The notes beneath the pieces are model-generated. The model saw only the letters and a program-made list of their open reading frames with translations, had not been told where the DNA came from and did not search any database. A DNA stretch of 64,000 bases from Moraxellaceae bacterium. Its GTDB lineage: Bacteria; Pseudomonadota; Gammaproteobacteria; Pseudomonadales; Moraxellaceae. Below are positions 12,246 to 20,261 of the stretch, piece after piece. Positions within the stretch are counted from its first letter, which is position 1; every line of letters starts with the position of its first letter. The position numbers were made by a program, and so were the translations under genes. The stretch covers positions 82,220 through 146,219 of the forward strand of contig JAUXVU010000001.1 in NCBI GenBank assembly GCA_030680295.1, read 5' to 3'.

Positions 12246-13129
12246 GAAAATACACCGGTTGATAAGTAACGATCGCCACGATCACAAACAATGGCAACGA
12301 TGACTGCATTCTCTAACGTTTTCGATAGTTCTAGGGCTGCCCAAACCGAGCCCCCCGATGAAACGCCACAGAAAATGCCCTCTTCACGCGCCAAACGCCG
12401 CATCATGACTTCAGCTTCAGACTGTGGAATATCCATCACCAGATCAACTCGATCTCGCTCAAAAATAGTCGGCAAATAAGCTTCTGGCCAGCGTCTGATA
12501 CCAGGAATCTGCGAGCCTTCAATGGGCTGCAAACCAATAATCTGAATATTTGGGTTTTGTGCCTTCAGATAACGAGACACACCCATGATGGTGCCGGTGG
12601 TGCCCATTGAACTGACAAAGTGAGTGACCTCACCCTGAGTTTGCTGCCAAATTTCAGGCCCCGTGCCGTTAAAATGCGCGAGCGGGTTATCACTGTTACC
12701 AAATTGATTCAGCACAATGCCTTTGCCTTCGGCCTGCATGCTCAATGCCAAATCACGAGCACCTTCCATACCTTCTTGCTGAGTGACCGAAATCAGCTCT
12801 GCACCATAGGCTGCCATGGCGTCTTTACGCTCTTGGCTTTGGTTAGCCGGCATGATTAACACCATGTGATAACCTTTAATGGCGGCAGCCATTGCCAAGG
12901 CAATACCGGTATTACCGGATGTTGCCTCAATCAAGGTGTCGCCTGGCTTAATATGCCCACGACGCTCCGCCTCAGTAATCATCGACAAGGCAGGACGGTC
13001 TTTCACCGAACCCGCTGGATTATTACCTTCCAGCTTCACCAAGATGGTGTTTGAGGTTTTGCCCGGCAGCCGTTGCAAACGCACCAGCGGGGTATTTCCT
13101 ACGCAATCGGCAATGGTGGGGTAGTTCAT
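12242..13129 (-). CDS. cysM: Cysteine synthase B
   Basis: PLP-dependent O-acetylserine sulfhydrylase that can use sulfide or thiosulfate. The PLP lysine is K43 in NPAGSVKDRPALSM, and the cofactor phosphate loop is SGNTGIAL at about 70. With the start at 13129 (MNYPTIADCVGNTPLVRL) it is 295 residues, the usual CysM length; a longer frame to 13189 adds sequence not typical of the family. The Arg-rich loop near the C-terminus (CDRGDRYLSTGVF) is a CysM/CysK feature. It is the first gene of the run to mazG and is divergent from the sensor kinase gene. Confidence 0.93.
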   Translation of the reverse strand: MNYPTIADCVGNTPLVRLQRLPGKTSNTILVKLEGNNPAGSVKDRPALSMITEAERRGHIKPGDTLIEATSGNTGIALAMAAAIKGYHMVLIMPANQSQERKDAMAAYGAELISVTQQEGMEGARDLALSMQAEGKGIVLNQFGNSDNPLAHFNGTGPEIWQQTQGEVTHFVSSMGTTGTIMGVSRYLKAQNPNIQIIGLQPIEGSQIPGIRRWPEAYLPTIFERDRVDLVMDIPQSEAEVMMRRLAREEGIFCGVSSGGSVWAALELSKTLENAVIVAIVCDRGDRYLSTGVFS

Positions 13130-13270
13130 CACGCAGCACCCATAAAAACTGTAACTGGCGATTGTAAAGACAAACCGAGCGGCAACCAAACGCTATTGCT
13201 CGATTCACCAAAAAGCTAGCAAGCCATTGGTCATGCTAATCTAGGCAAATTCTATTTTTAGAGAGCAGGC

Positions 13271-15481
13271 ATGCACCCCTGGCCCCTTCATACCCGCCTT
13301 ATGTTCTGCCTACTTATACCTGTAGCGGTATTTATTGCAGGCTTTCAAATAGTTGGCATTTTGCAGCAGCAAAACACCTATGCCGACAATGAACAACTCA
13401 GGCACAGCCTTGCCCTCGCAACGCTCAGTGCGCACTTGGAAAAAGAGGCCTTAACACCGGAAGTCATAGCCCCTATTCTTAGCGATACTGCCATTAACGG
13501 ACTGGCCGTATTAGATCCCTCTGGCCAAATCGTACTAGAACTGGGACAGTGCATAACTAGCGCCAACACGATTGACACACTGCCGCAGCAAACACTTAGT
13601 GACGGACGTCGAATTGTTTTGCTACCTAGTCCAGACAGTCAACATGATCAGATGATCATACAAATGGCGCAGGCACTGTGTTTGTTTATGGCTTTTTTGG
13701 TGGTGCTGGCCTTTATTTTACAGTTTCAATTGAAACGAAGCTGGCGCCCGTTTGCGGCCATGGCACACACACTGGCTGAACATGGTCGTTTTATTGACGA
13801 CGAAAACTTGCACAAAGCACATACATTGTGGCCACAGTTCACAAACCAACTATTCCAGTTTTGCGAAGACACACAAACTGAGCTTAACAACCTACGCAGC
13901 AACTGTGACCAACTTGAAGAAGACCTCTCTTATACCATTGAAACCATGGAGCGCCAGCAAATCACCTTGCACAGTGCGCGCCAAGAAGCGGTGACCAACA
14001 ATCAGCAAAAATCAGCTTTCTTGGCCAACATCAGCCATGAGATTAGAACACCGCTCAATAGTTTGATTGGCTTTACTCGTTTGTTGGGGCGCACCAAGCT
14101 CAATCCAGAGCAGCTAAGCCATGTGCAGTCGCTTAGTCGCGCCGCTGAACATTTATTGGCCATGCTAAATGACCTATTGGACTTATCTAAAATAGAAGCC
14201 GGCCGTTTAGTTTTAGATGAAACGCCAGTCAATCTGCGCGAACTAGTCACTGACACCATCGACATGATGCAGCCATTGATTCTTGATAAACCGGTCAGCA
14301 TTAGTCACTTGGTAGATGCACTGGTGCCCGCCAGCATTTTGGGTGACTCGCTACGCCTGCGACAGATCCTCAGCAATCTACTTAGCAACGCGGTGAAATT
14401 CACACCCAGCGGCGACATCAACGTATCACTCACAACTGCAGCAACAAAAACGGCTGGCGTTGTTGAGCTAGTACTGGCAGTAAAGGATTCCGGCATTGGC
14501 ATTCCCAGCGCCCAAATGCCCTCGTTGTTTGATGCTTTTGAACAAGGCGACACCTCCACCACACGACGTTATGGTGGCACCGGCTTAGGCCTAACAATTA
14601 CCAAGCAATTGGTGGATTTGCTGCAAGGACAAATTGATGTTGAGTCAACCGTTGGCCAAGGTAGCTGCTTTAAAGTGCGTTGGCAGGCAGCGATTGATCC
14701 TTTTCAAGCAATTGCAAAAACCGCACCACTGGGTCAGCGAGTGCAAGCTGCACTCAACCCTCCCTTGCGAGTACTTGTAGTCGATGACCACCCCGCCAAC
14801 TTGCTGCTGATGCGCACTTGGCTTAATGACTATGGCATAGCGGTTGAATGTGCTGAGTCTGGCCATGATGCCGTGCATTTAGCGCTACAAAAACCATTTG
14901 ACTTGGTCTTCATGGATATTCAAATGCCAGGAATGAATGGCGTTGAAGCAGCCCAGGCTATCCGCGCAGGCGAAAAATATGGCCAGCGCGTGCCGATTGT
15001 TGCATTGACTGCACATGCCATGAAAGCAGGCTATCAAAATGAACAAAACGGCATCGATGACTACCTGAGCAAGCCATTACAAGACGCACAACTACTCCAC
15101 ATTCTGCAGCAGTGGACGCGATTTATAGCTGCGCCACAGGCTTTAGTCGATTGGCAAGAAGGACGAAAACTAGCCAATGGCAAGCCGGAATTAGCTGAGA
15201 TGTTGCTACGCACCTTGGTCGATGATCTACCGGCAACACGCCAACGCCTGCAAACAGCGTATGACCAGAAGACTATTGCTGTCTGGCAACAAGAAATACA
15301 TCGTCTTTTAGGCGCCTGTCGTTACTGCGGCGTACCTGCCCTGCGCGCACAATTGGAGCAAGCCATGACTGACAACAGCTTTAGCCAAGTCAATCAGGTG
15401 TTATCAGAAATAGACTCACTGCTGCGCTGGGCACAGCAGTGGTCGAATCATGCGGGGATTAACGCGGAGCCATCCGAATAG
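13271..15481 (+). CDS. gacS: Hybrid sensor histidine kinase of the GacS/BarA type
   Basis: A 736-residue tripartite hybrid kinase. Two membrane segments (about 11-31 and 131-152) flank a short periplasmic loop. A coiled linker of about 80 residues follows, then HisKA with the phospho-His H256 (FLANISHEIRTPLNSLIGF) and HATPase with N, G1 and G2 boxes (SNLLSNAVKFTP, DSGIGIP, GTGLGLTI). A receiver domain carries acceptor D549 (LVFMDIQMPGMNG), and a C-terminal Hpt domain has H677 (HRLLGACRYCG). The domain order and its place opposite cysM-rlmD-relA-mazG match GacS, which signals to GacA to control the CsrA/RsmA regulon. It is clearly shorter than the usual GacS/BarA (about 900 residues), mainly in the sensor and linker part, so the stimulus may differ. 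The ortholog call is inference from synteny. Confidence 0.8.
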   Translation: MHPWPLHTRLMFCLLIPVAVFIAGFQIVGILQQQNTYADNEQLRHSLALATLSAHLEKEALTPEVIAPILSDTAINGLAVLDPSGQIVLELGQCITSANTIDTLPQQTLSDGRRIVLLPSPDSQHDQMIIQMAQALCLFMAFLVVLAFILQFQLKRSWRPFAAMAHTLAEHGRFIDDENLHKAHTLWPQFTNQLFQFCEDTQTELNNLRSNCDQLEEDLSYTIETMERQQITLHSARQEAVTNNQQKSAFLANISHEIRTPLNSLIGFTRLLGRTKLNPEQLSHVQSLSRAAEHLLAMLNDLLDLSKIEAGRLVLDETPVNLRELVTDTIDMMQPLILDKPVSISHLVDALVPASILGDSLRLRQILSNLLSNAVKFTPSGDINVSLTTAATKTAGVVELVLAVKDSGIGIPSAQMPSLFDAFEQGDTSTTRRYGGTGLGLTITKQLVDLLQGQIDVESTVGQGSCFKVRWQAAIDPFQAIAKTAPLGQRVQAALNPPLRVLVVDDHPANLLLMRTWLNDYGIAVECAESGHDAVHLALQKPFDLVFMDIQMPGMNGVEAAQAIRAGEKYGQRVPIVALTAHAMKAGYQNEQNGIDDYLSKPLQDAQLLHILQQWTRFIAAPQALVDWQEGRKLANGKPELAEMLLRTLVDDLPATRQRLQTAYDQKTIAVWQQEIHRLLGACRYCGVPALRAQLEQAMTDNSFSQVNQVLSEIDSLLRWAQQWSNHAGINAEPSE

Positions 15482-16226
15482 CACCGTCAATGCGGATCGT
15501 TTCACCGTTCAAGAAGCTATTTTCAACAATATGTACAGCTAATTGACCATACTCGTCTGGATGACCCAAACGCTTGGGGAACTGTGTCATTTCAATCAAA
15601 GGCATCTTGACTGAGTCCGGTGATGAGTTCATTAGTGGTGTGTTGAAAATGCCCGGGGCAATTGTATTTACACGCACACCAATGGTTGCCAAGTCACGTG
15701 CCAATGGCAGTGTCATCCCGACCACGCCACCTTTTGACGCAGAGTACGCCACTTGGCCAATCTGGCCATCAAAAGCGGCAACGGAAGCGGTATTAATCAC
15801 CACACCACGCTCACCATCAGCATTGGGCTCATTTTTTGCCATCTCTGCAGCGGCTAAACGCGTCACGTTAAACGTGCCAATCAAATTAATGGTGATGACT
15901 TTGCTAAATACTTCTAACGAATGTGGGCCATTTTTACCCACGGTTCGCATAGCACTACCAACACCCGCACAGTTCACGGCAATGTGCACGGCACCCCAGT
16001 TAGCAACAACAGCGGCTAAGGCCTCTTGAACAGATGCTTCATCTGACACATTGGTGCGGCAAAACATCACATTTGCACCCAGCTCTTGTACCGCAGCCTG
16101 ACCAGCCTCTGCATTTAAATCAAAAATAGCGACTTTAGCGCCCTTGGCTAAGTATGACTTTACGGTAGCCATGCCTAAGCCTGAAGCACCACCAGTGATC
16201 ACGGCAATTTTGTCTTGCAACTGCAT
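15459..16226 (-). CDS. Short-chain dehydrogenase, 3-hydroxyacyl-CoA dehydrogenase type II-like
   Basis: A 255-residue classical SDR. It has the NAD-binding TGGASGLG motif (residues 11-18) with an acidic FDLNAE after beta-2, indicating NAD rather than NADP. NCAGVG follows, with the catalytic Ser in INTASVAAF and the YSASK motif. Stretches such as AVNCAGVGSAMRTVGK, GTFNVTRLAA and VNTIAPGIFNTPLM resemble the HSD10/HSD17B10 group, which oxidises short-chain 3-hydroxyacyl-CoA in beta-oxidation or isoleucine breakdown. AGGGG precedes the ATG by six bases. Its last 23 bases overlap the 3' end of the convergent sensor kinase gene. Substrate is inferred only. Confidence 0.85.
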   Translation of the reverse strand: MQLQDKIAVITGGASGLGMATVKSYLAKGAKVAIFDLNAEAGQAAVQELGANVMFCRTNVSDEASVQEALAAVVANWGAVHIAVNCAGVGSAMRTVGKNGPHSLEVFSKVITINLIGTFNVTRLAAAEMAKNEPNADGERGVVINTASVAAFDGQIGQVAYSASKGGVVGMTLPLARDLATIGVRVNTIAPGIFNTPLMNSSPDSVKMPLIEMTQFPKRLGHPDEYGQLAVHIVENSFLNGETIRIDGAIRMAPR

Positions 16227-16319
16227 AAAAAACCCCTGAGATATAGTTACTCTAAAAAAGACGACTGTTCAGTCACGCGGGGCAGAGCATAAGCAGCCAA
16301 GCGCGCCGACGCAAGTCTG

Positions 16320-17678
16320 TCAAACCAAGCCAATACCCGAAATTTGTCTCGCCAAACGAGCCGCATGGTTATCCGTCATGCTGCCGACAAAGTCCAACAC
16401 GCTTAAATACCCTTGATACAAGCTAATGCCTTCGGCCAGTTGTGGCTCTAGCAGAGCCAGTTGTGTGCGTTGTCGATGACTTAAACGCTCAGGTCCATGC
16501 AAACAAAGTGCGCGCACATTCGGCACTAACACGTTAAGTAATGCCCCCAAACAAGGATAGGCAGCAATCTCCATTTCAACTTTGCTGCGGTGACGATAAA
16601 CTTTTTCACTAGCCAACTGCTTAGCCGCCACCAATGTTTCACGCACATCAGCACTAGAACAAGCAATCAAGTCTTTTTGCGGCAACTCGCCTGCTAACAA
16701 CGCATCGTGATGACGCATAAACGTGTCCGCTAAATCCTTCACACAACGCCCGACCATGGTACCCCTTAAGGCCGCCGCATATTGGCGTGGATCACGTATG
16801 CCCCACACCTTATCTGGATCCACAATCGGGGCCAACAAACGCTCAAACTCATGCAGATCCAAAATGCCCATTTCTACCGCATCTTCTAAATCCACAATGG
16901 CATAACAAATATCGTCAGCCGCCTCCATCAAGTAAGACAATGGATGCCTAGCCCAATGGCTATCACCCCGCTGCAGCAAACCTAATGAGTCAGCGACACG
17001 CTGGTAATAGGGTAGTTCCGCCTGATAAATATTAAACTTGCCACGCTCAGGAAAGGTTTGTGCACTCCACGGGTATTTCACCATGGTGCCAATGGTGGCC
17101 GCACTCAAGCGCATACCACCCTCACCCGCATACATCTCCAAACTGGTCACTAAACGCAGACCATGCGCATTACCTTCATAGGTCTGAATATCGATACGCT
17201 CAGCATCACTTAAGCCGTCTAGCAACGCGGCATGAGCAGGATCACGAAACCAGTCTCGCAGGGCATATTCACCAGTATGGCCAAATGGTGGATTGCCTAA
17301 GTCATGCGCTAAACACGCCACTTGCACCACTGAGCCGATATCAAATGGTGTATAGCCCACAGGCAGTAAGCCACCCTCAACCAACATGGCACCAACACGG
17401 TTACCCATGCTACGACCGACACTGGCCACCTCCACGCTATGCGTTAAGCGGTTATGGGCATGATCACTCTGCGCCAAGGGGTGCACTTGGGTTTTACGTC
17501 CCAACCGTCTAAATGCAGAAGAGAACACCACACGGTCATGGTCAATGTGAAATTCAGAACGCAAACCTGCAGCCCCATCTGCACTAGCTGCAGCCCGTGT
17601 TGGCCTTACTTCGCCATCGCGAATTTTTAAACGCGTGGTATTTAACAACGCTGGCCAGCTCATACGTTCAACCGTCAT
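16320..17678 (-). CDS. dgt: Deoxyguanosinetriphosphate triphosphohydrolase-like protein
   Basis: HD-superfamily dNTPase that splits dGTP (or other dNTPs) to deoxynucleoside and triphosphate. In the 452 residues the N-terminal FRRLGRKTQVHPLAQSDHAHNRLTHSVEVA carries the first metal-ligand His. The HD pair is in VACLAHDLGNPPFGHTGE. Later stretches SYLMEAADDICYAIVDLEDA are typical of the family. The ATG at 17678 has AGAGAGG close upstream; a second ATG at 17663 is possible. It is divergent from the carbonic anhydrase gene. Whether it is a true Dgt or the broader dGTPase-like type 2 group cannot be settled by eye. Confidence 0.9.
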   Translation of the reverse strand: MTVERMSWPALLNTTRLKIRDGEVRPTRAAASADGAAGLRSEFHIDHDRVVFSSAFRRLGRKTQVHPLAQSDHAHNRLTHSVEVASVGRSMGNRVGAMLVEGGLLPVGYTPFDIGSVVQVACLAHDLGNPPFGHTGEYALRDWFRDPAHAALLDGLSDAERIDIQTYEGNAHGLRLVTSLEMYAGEGGMRLSAATIGTMVKYPWSAQTFPERGKFNIYQAELPYYQRVADSLGLLQRGDSHWARHPLSYLMEAADDICYAIVDLEDAVEMGILDLHEFERLLAPIVDPDKVWGIRDPRQYAAALRGTMVGRCVKDLADTFMRHHDALLAGELPQKDLIACSSADVRETLVAAKQLASEKVYRHRSKVEMEIAAYPCLGALLNVLVPNVRALCLHGPERLSHRQRTQLALLEPQLAEGISLYQGYLSVLDFVGSMTDNHAARLARQISGIGLV

Positions 17679-17773
17679 AGGCCTCTCTCTTGCACAAAAG
17701 GTGTGTTAACTAGCACCTGATAATAGCCTATCGGCTATGGCATACTCAGCTCATCTTTTCATGGGGCAACACA

Positions 17774-18403
17774 ATGCTGGACGCGCTATTTCAAAATAAC
17801 CGCTTATGGGCAGAGTCTGTTAAAGCCAACGATCCCTTGTTTTTCGAAAAGCTCGCTAATCAACAGTCACCGCAGTTTTTGTGGATAGGTTGCGCTGATA
17901 GCCGCGTACCCGCCAATGAAATCATGGGGCTGTTACCGGGCGAAGTGTTTGTTCATCGTAATGTCGCTAACCTAGTCATTCACACCGATATGAATTGCCT
18001 TTCAGTACTTCAATATGCCGTTGATGTACTAAAGGTAGAGCATATTTTAGTGACTGGCCACTATGACTGTGGCGGCATTCGAGCTACCGTTGAAAATCGC
18101 GAATTCGGCCTTATCGATAACTGGTTACGCCACATCAAAGACATTGAACGCCAGCATGACCATGAGCTAAAAGGCCTTGAACCACAGCAGCGCATTGATC
18201 GCCTGTGCGAACTTAATGTCATGGCACAAGTGGCCAACGTTTGCGAAACATCAATGCTCAAAAATGCGTGGCGACGCAATCAGTCTATCTCTGTACATGG
18301 TTTTATTTACAGCGTGAAAGATGGCTTGTTGCGCGACTTAGGCATTCACTGTGCTGGCTTTGAGGATCTAGAAAAATTGCCGCATAAAAAAACCCAGCAA
18401 TAA
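17774..18403 (+). CDS. can: Beta-class carbonic anhydrase
   Basis: Zinc enzyme that interconverts CO2 and bicarbonate. The ligands C40, D42, H96 and C99 are all present (WIGCADSRVPANE and TGHYDCGGIRA). The 209 residues match E. coli Can (220). Bicarbonate supply fits the bicarbonate-consuming PEP carboxylase at 24-27 kb, though the two are not co-transcribed. The last four codons and the stop codon form the left arm and loop of the terminator hairpin. Divergent promoter region shared with dgt, 95 bases. Confidence 0.95.
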   Translation: MLDALFQNNRLWAESVKANDPLFFEKLANQQSPQFLWIGCADSRVPANEIMGLLPGEVFVHRNVANLVIHTDMNCLSVLQYAVDVLKVEHILVTGHYDCGGIRATVENREFGLIDNWLRHIKDIERQHDHELKGLEPQQRIDRLCELNVMAQVANVCETSMLKNAWRRNQSISVHGFIYSVKDGLLRDLGIHCAGFEDLEKLPHKKTQQ

Positions 18404-18416
18404 GCTGGGTTTTTTC
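18384..18416. terminator. Bidirectional terminator overlapping the end of the carbonic anhydrase gene
   Basis: Stem AACCCAGC (18391-18398), loop AATAA holding the can stop codon, then GCTGGGTT (18404-18411). T runs follow on the plus strand, and a seven-A run lies upstream (T7 on minus). It can end both can and the convergent lipoprotein gene. Confidence 0.9.
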
Positions 18417-18429
18417 TACCGCAACAAAA

Positions 18430-19092
18430 TTACTGTTGTGGTGGGTTGATACGGATTTCGGTACGACGGTTTTGCTCACGACCAGCTTCATTATTGTTTG
18501 AAGCAATTGGTCGAGTTAGGCCATAACCAACCGCGCTTACACGCTGGCCGGCAACACCACGATTGACCAAATAACCGGCCACAGAGTTAGCACGTTGCTG
18601 TGACAAGTTTTGGTTAAATTGCGCGTTACCAACGTTGTCAGTGTGACCACTAACAGTGATGGTGGTGTCTTTATACTCTTTCAGTACATCGGCGACTGCA
18701 TCTAACACTGGCTGGAAGTCAGTACGAACAGCAGACTGCCCGGTAGCGAACGTGATGTTGCCTGGCATAATCAAATTGATTGCACCGGTGTTTGGATCAC
18801 GTTGTACACCAACACCAACACTGGTTAAACGGTCACGCAATTTCTTTTCTTGAACGTCCATGTAAACGCCCACGCCACCACCTGCAACACCACCAATAGC
18901 AGCACCTTGTAAGCAGCGCTCATTGCGCTTACCGCTTTTCGTGGTTGCTGTTGCAATGCCACAACCTACTGCTGCGCCGATAGCAGCACCGTAAGTTCCT
19001 TTAGCGACTTGACGTTCGCCGGTGTAAGGATTAGTTGTACAGCCGGCAAGGATTAACGTACCAGCAACTGCAGCAACGGATAAAAGACGCAT
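18430..19092 (-). CDS. OmpA-family outer-membrane lipoprotein with glycine-zipper segment
   Basis: A 220-residue lipoprotein. The signal peptide ends LILAGC, so C18 is the lipidated residue. Next comes a glycine-rich hydrophobic zipper region (AIGAAVGCGIATA and GAAIGGVAGGGVG, about 38-80), then a C-terminal OmpA/peptidoglycan-binding domain (about 105-215). The latter carries TVSGHTDNVGNAQFN and SQQRANSVAGYL, including the diaminopimelate-binding Asp/Arg (TEIRI end). The frame extends upstream, but the ATG at 19092 is preceded by AGGAGA and starts the signal peptide. Predicted to tether the outer membrane to peptidoglycan, like the YiaD/PA-type lipoproteins. Confidence 0.9.
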   Translation of the reverse strand: MRLLSVAAVAGTLILAGCTTNPYTGERQVAKGTYGAAIGAAVGCGIATATTKSGKRNERCLQGAAIGGVAGGGVGVYMDVQEKKLRDRLTSVGVGVQRDPNTGAINLIMPGNITFATGQSAVRTDFQPVLDAVADVLKEYKDTTITVSGHTDNVGNAQFNQNLSQQRANSVAGYLVNRGVAGQRVSAVGYGLTRPIASNNNEAGREQNRRTEIRINPPQQ

Positions 19093-19190
19093 TTTTATTC
19101 TCCTGAAACAATAGACCCACTTATCGTGGGCTTCCAATTCGATGAAACGCATAGTATTGCCAATGGTTGACAGACTAGTCATTACATTGA

Positions 19191-19562
19191 TTACACAACA
19201 CCGGGGATAGTTTTACTAAACGCAACCATCATTGCAGCAGTATACGCTAGCAACGCAGCCAACAACCATAAACACTGCTGAAGCCTGCCATTTATCCGCT
19301 TAAAGGTAACGCCGGAGATAATTAAGAATGCAAACAGTAAAGCAAACTTTAACCATACCCAGTTAGGCACTCCACCCATCGCCTTTGTCAGCATAATGCC
19401 GGCCACAATTAAAATAGCACTTAAAATATGCGGCAAAATGCGAATGGGTGTTTTTTGTTGCCATGTTGAGCCAGCCAACAACATTCCGCCGCGCAGAAAA
19501 AACACAGCGCCCAGCAACAATGCAGTGGTCATATGCAACATTTTTAATAATTCGTAACTCAT
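19191..19562 (-). CDS. SirB2-family integral membrane protein
   Basis: A 123-residue hydrophobic protein with four predicted membrane segments (about 8-26, 44-62, 68-86, 94-114). The start MSYELLKMLHMTTALLLG with its conserved His, and the later KFALLFAFLIISG, are typical of the SirB2 family. The family is named after a Salmonella invasion-gene locus, but its molecular function is not known. It sits just upstream of the OmpA-type lipoprotein in the same direction with a gap of about 100 bases. Divergent from the DUF1289 gene. Confidence 0.8.
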   Translation of the reverse strand: MSYELLKMLHMTTALLLGAVFFLRGGMLLAGSTWQQKTPIRILPHILSAILIVAGIMLTKAMGGVPNWVWLKFALLFAFLIISGVTFKRINGRLQQCLWLLAALLAYTAAMMVAFSKTIPGVV

Positions 19563-19675
19563 TAGTGCGATGGCTCCTCGTTGATGGTTTGCACAGGCTT
19601 TATGCGAGCCTGCGGGTGTGAAGTCAAACGTTTTTTTGCTATGTTCATTACCGCTAAAACACGTAAGTCTTCATC

Positions 19676-20149
19676 ATGCTATTTGAAAAAGTCCCCACGC
19701 CTTGTGTCGGCATTTGCTCAACCACCTACGGTGACTCAGTCTGCCGTGGTTGTCGTCGTTATTTGCATGAAGTCATTGACTGGAATCGTTATAACGACAC
19801 AGAAAAGCGTTTGATATGGCAGCGCCTTGATAACCTCATGCAGCAAGTGTTACCACGATATTTTGATATACGTGACAGCGACACCTTACGTCGCCAACTT
19901 GAGCACTACCGTATTCCATTCAGAAAAGAGGCCACCATTTGGGGCTGGCTGTACGCCCTGCTAAAAGCAGCCGCAAAACAAGAGCCAGTATTGGGCGATT
20001 TCGGCGTATGGCGTATTGATCGCTCAGACCTGAGTTTGGCTGAGTTACGCGAACAAATTAATCTAGATTTGCATGTCTTAGCGACTGCTTACTATGAGCG
20101 GGATCTACTGCGGGCAAGTCGAGTTTATGGTGCGCCAGAAAGGACTTGA
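19676..20149 (+). CDS. DUF1289-domain protein
   Basis: A 157-residue cytoplasmic protein. Residues 7-55 are a DUF1289 domain with its conserved cysteines (TPCVGICSTTYGDSVCRGCRRYLHEVIDW), which may bind a metal. The C-terminal 100 residues are charged and helical and extend beyond the short DUF1289 proteins of many species. The last 22 coding bases (encoding VYGAPERT) overlap the 3' end of the tRNA-Leu gene on the opposite strand, so the C-terminal residues are dictated by tRNA sequence. Function unknown. Confidence 0.78.
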   Translation: MLFEKVPTPCVGICSTTYGDSVCRGCRRYLHEVIDWNRYNDTEKRLIWQRLDNLMQQVLPRYFDIRDSDTLRRQLEHYRIPFRKEATIWGWLYALLKAAAKQEPVLGDFGVWRIDRSDLSLAELREQINLDLHVLATAYYERDLLRASRVYGAPERT

Positions 20150-20212
20150 ACCTTCACGCCTTGCGGCACTGGAACCTAAATCCAGCGTGTCTACCAATTT
20201 CACCACTGGCGC
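20128..20212 (-). tRNA. tRNA-Leu (anticodon UAG)
   Basis: Read on the minus strand: acceptor arm GCGCCAG pairs with CTGGCGC, D loop with GGTAGAC, and anticodon arm CTGGA-TTTAGGT-TCCAG giving anticodon TAG. A long class II variable arm (TGCCGCAAGGCGT) follows, then T arm GGTTCAAGTCC and an encoded CCA at 20128-20130. It decodes CUN leucine codons. The 3' end overlaps the convergent DUF1289 gene. Confidence 0.95.
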
Positions 20213-20261
20213 AAAACTCGGCGGCGACTATAACAGAGCTCTGCCTCGTCGCCTAGCCAGT

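Noticed and set aside
20128..20212. Possible integration site at the tRNA-Leu gene
   Set aside because: No direct repeat of the tRNA 3' end and no integrase or mobile genes nearby; flanking genes are ordinary chromosomal genes.
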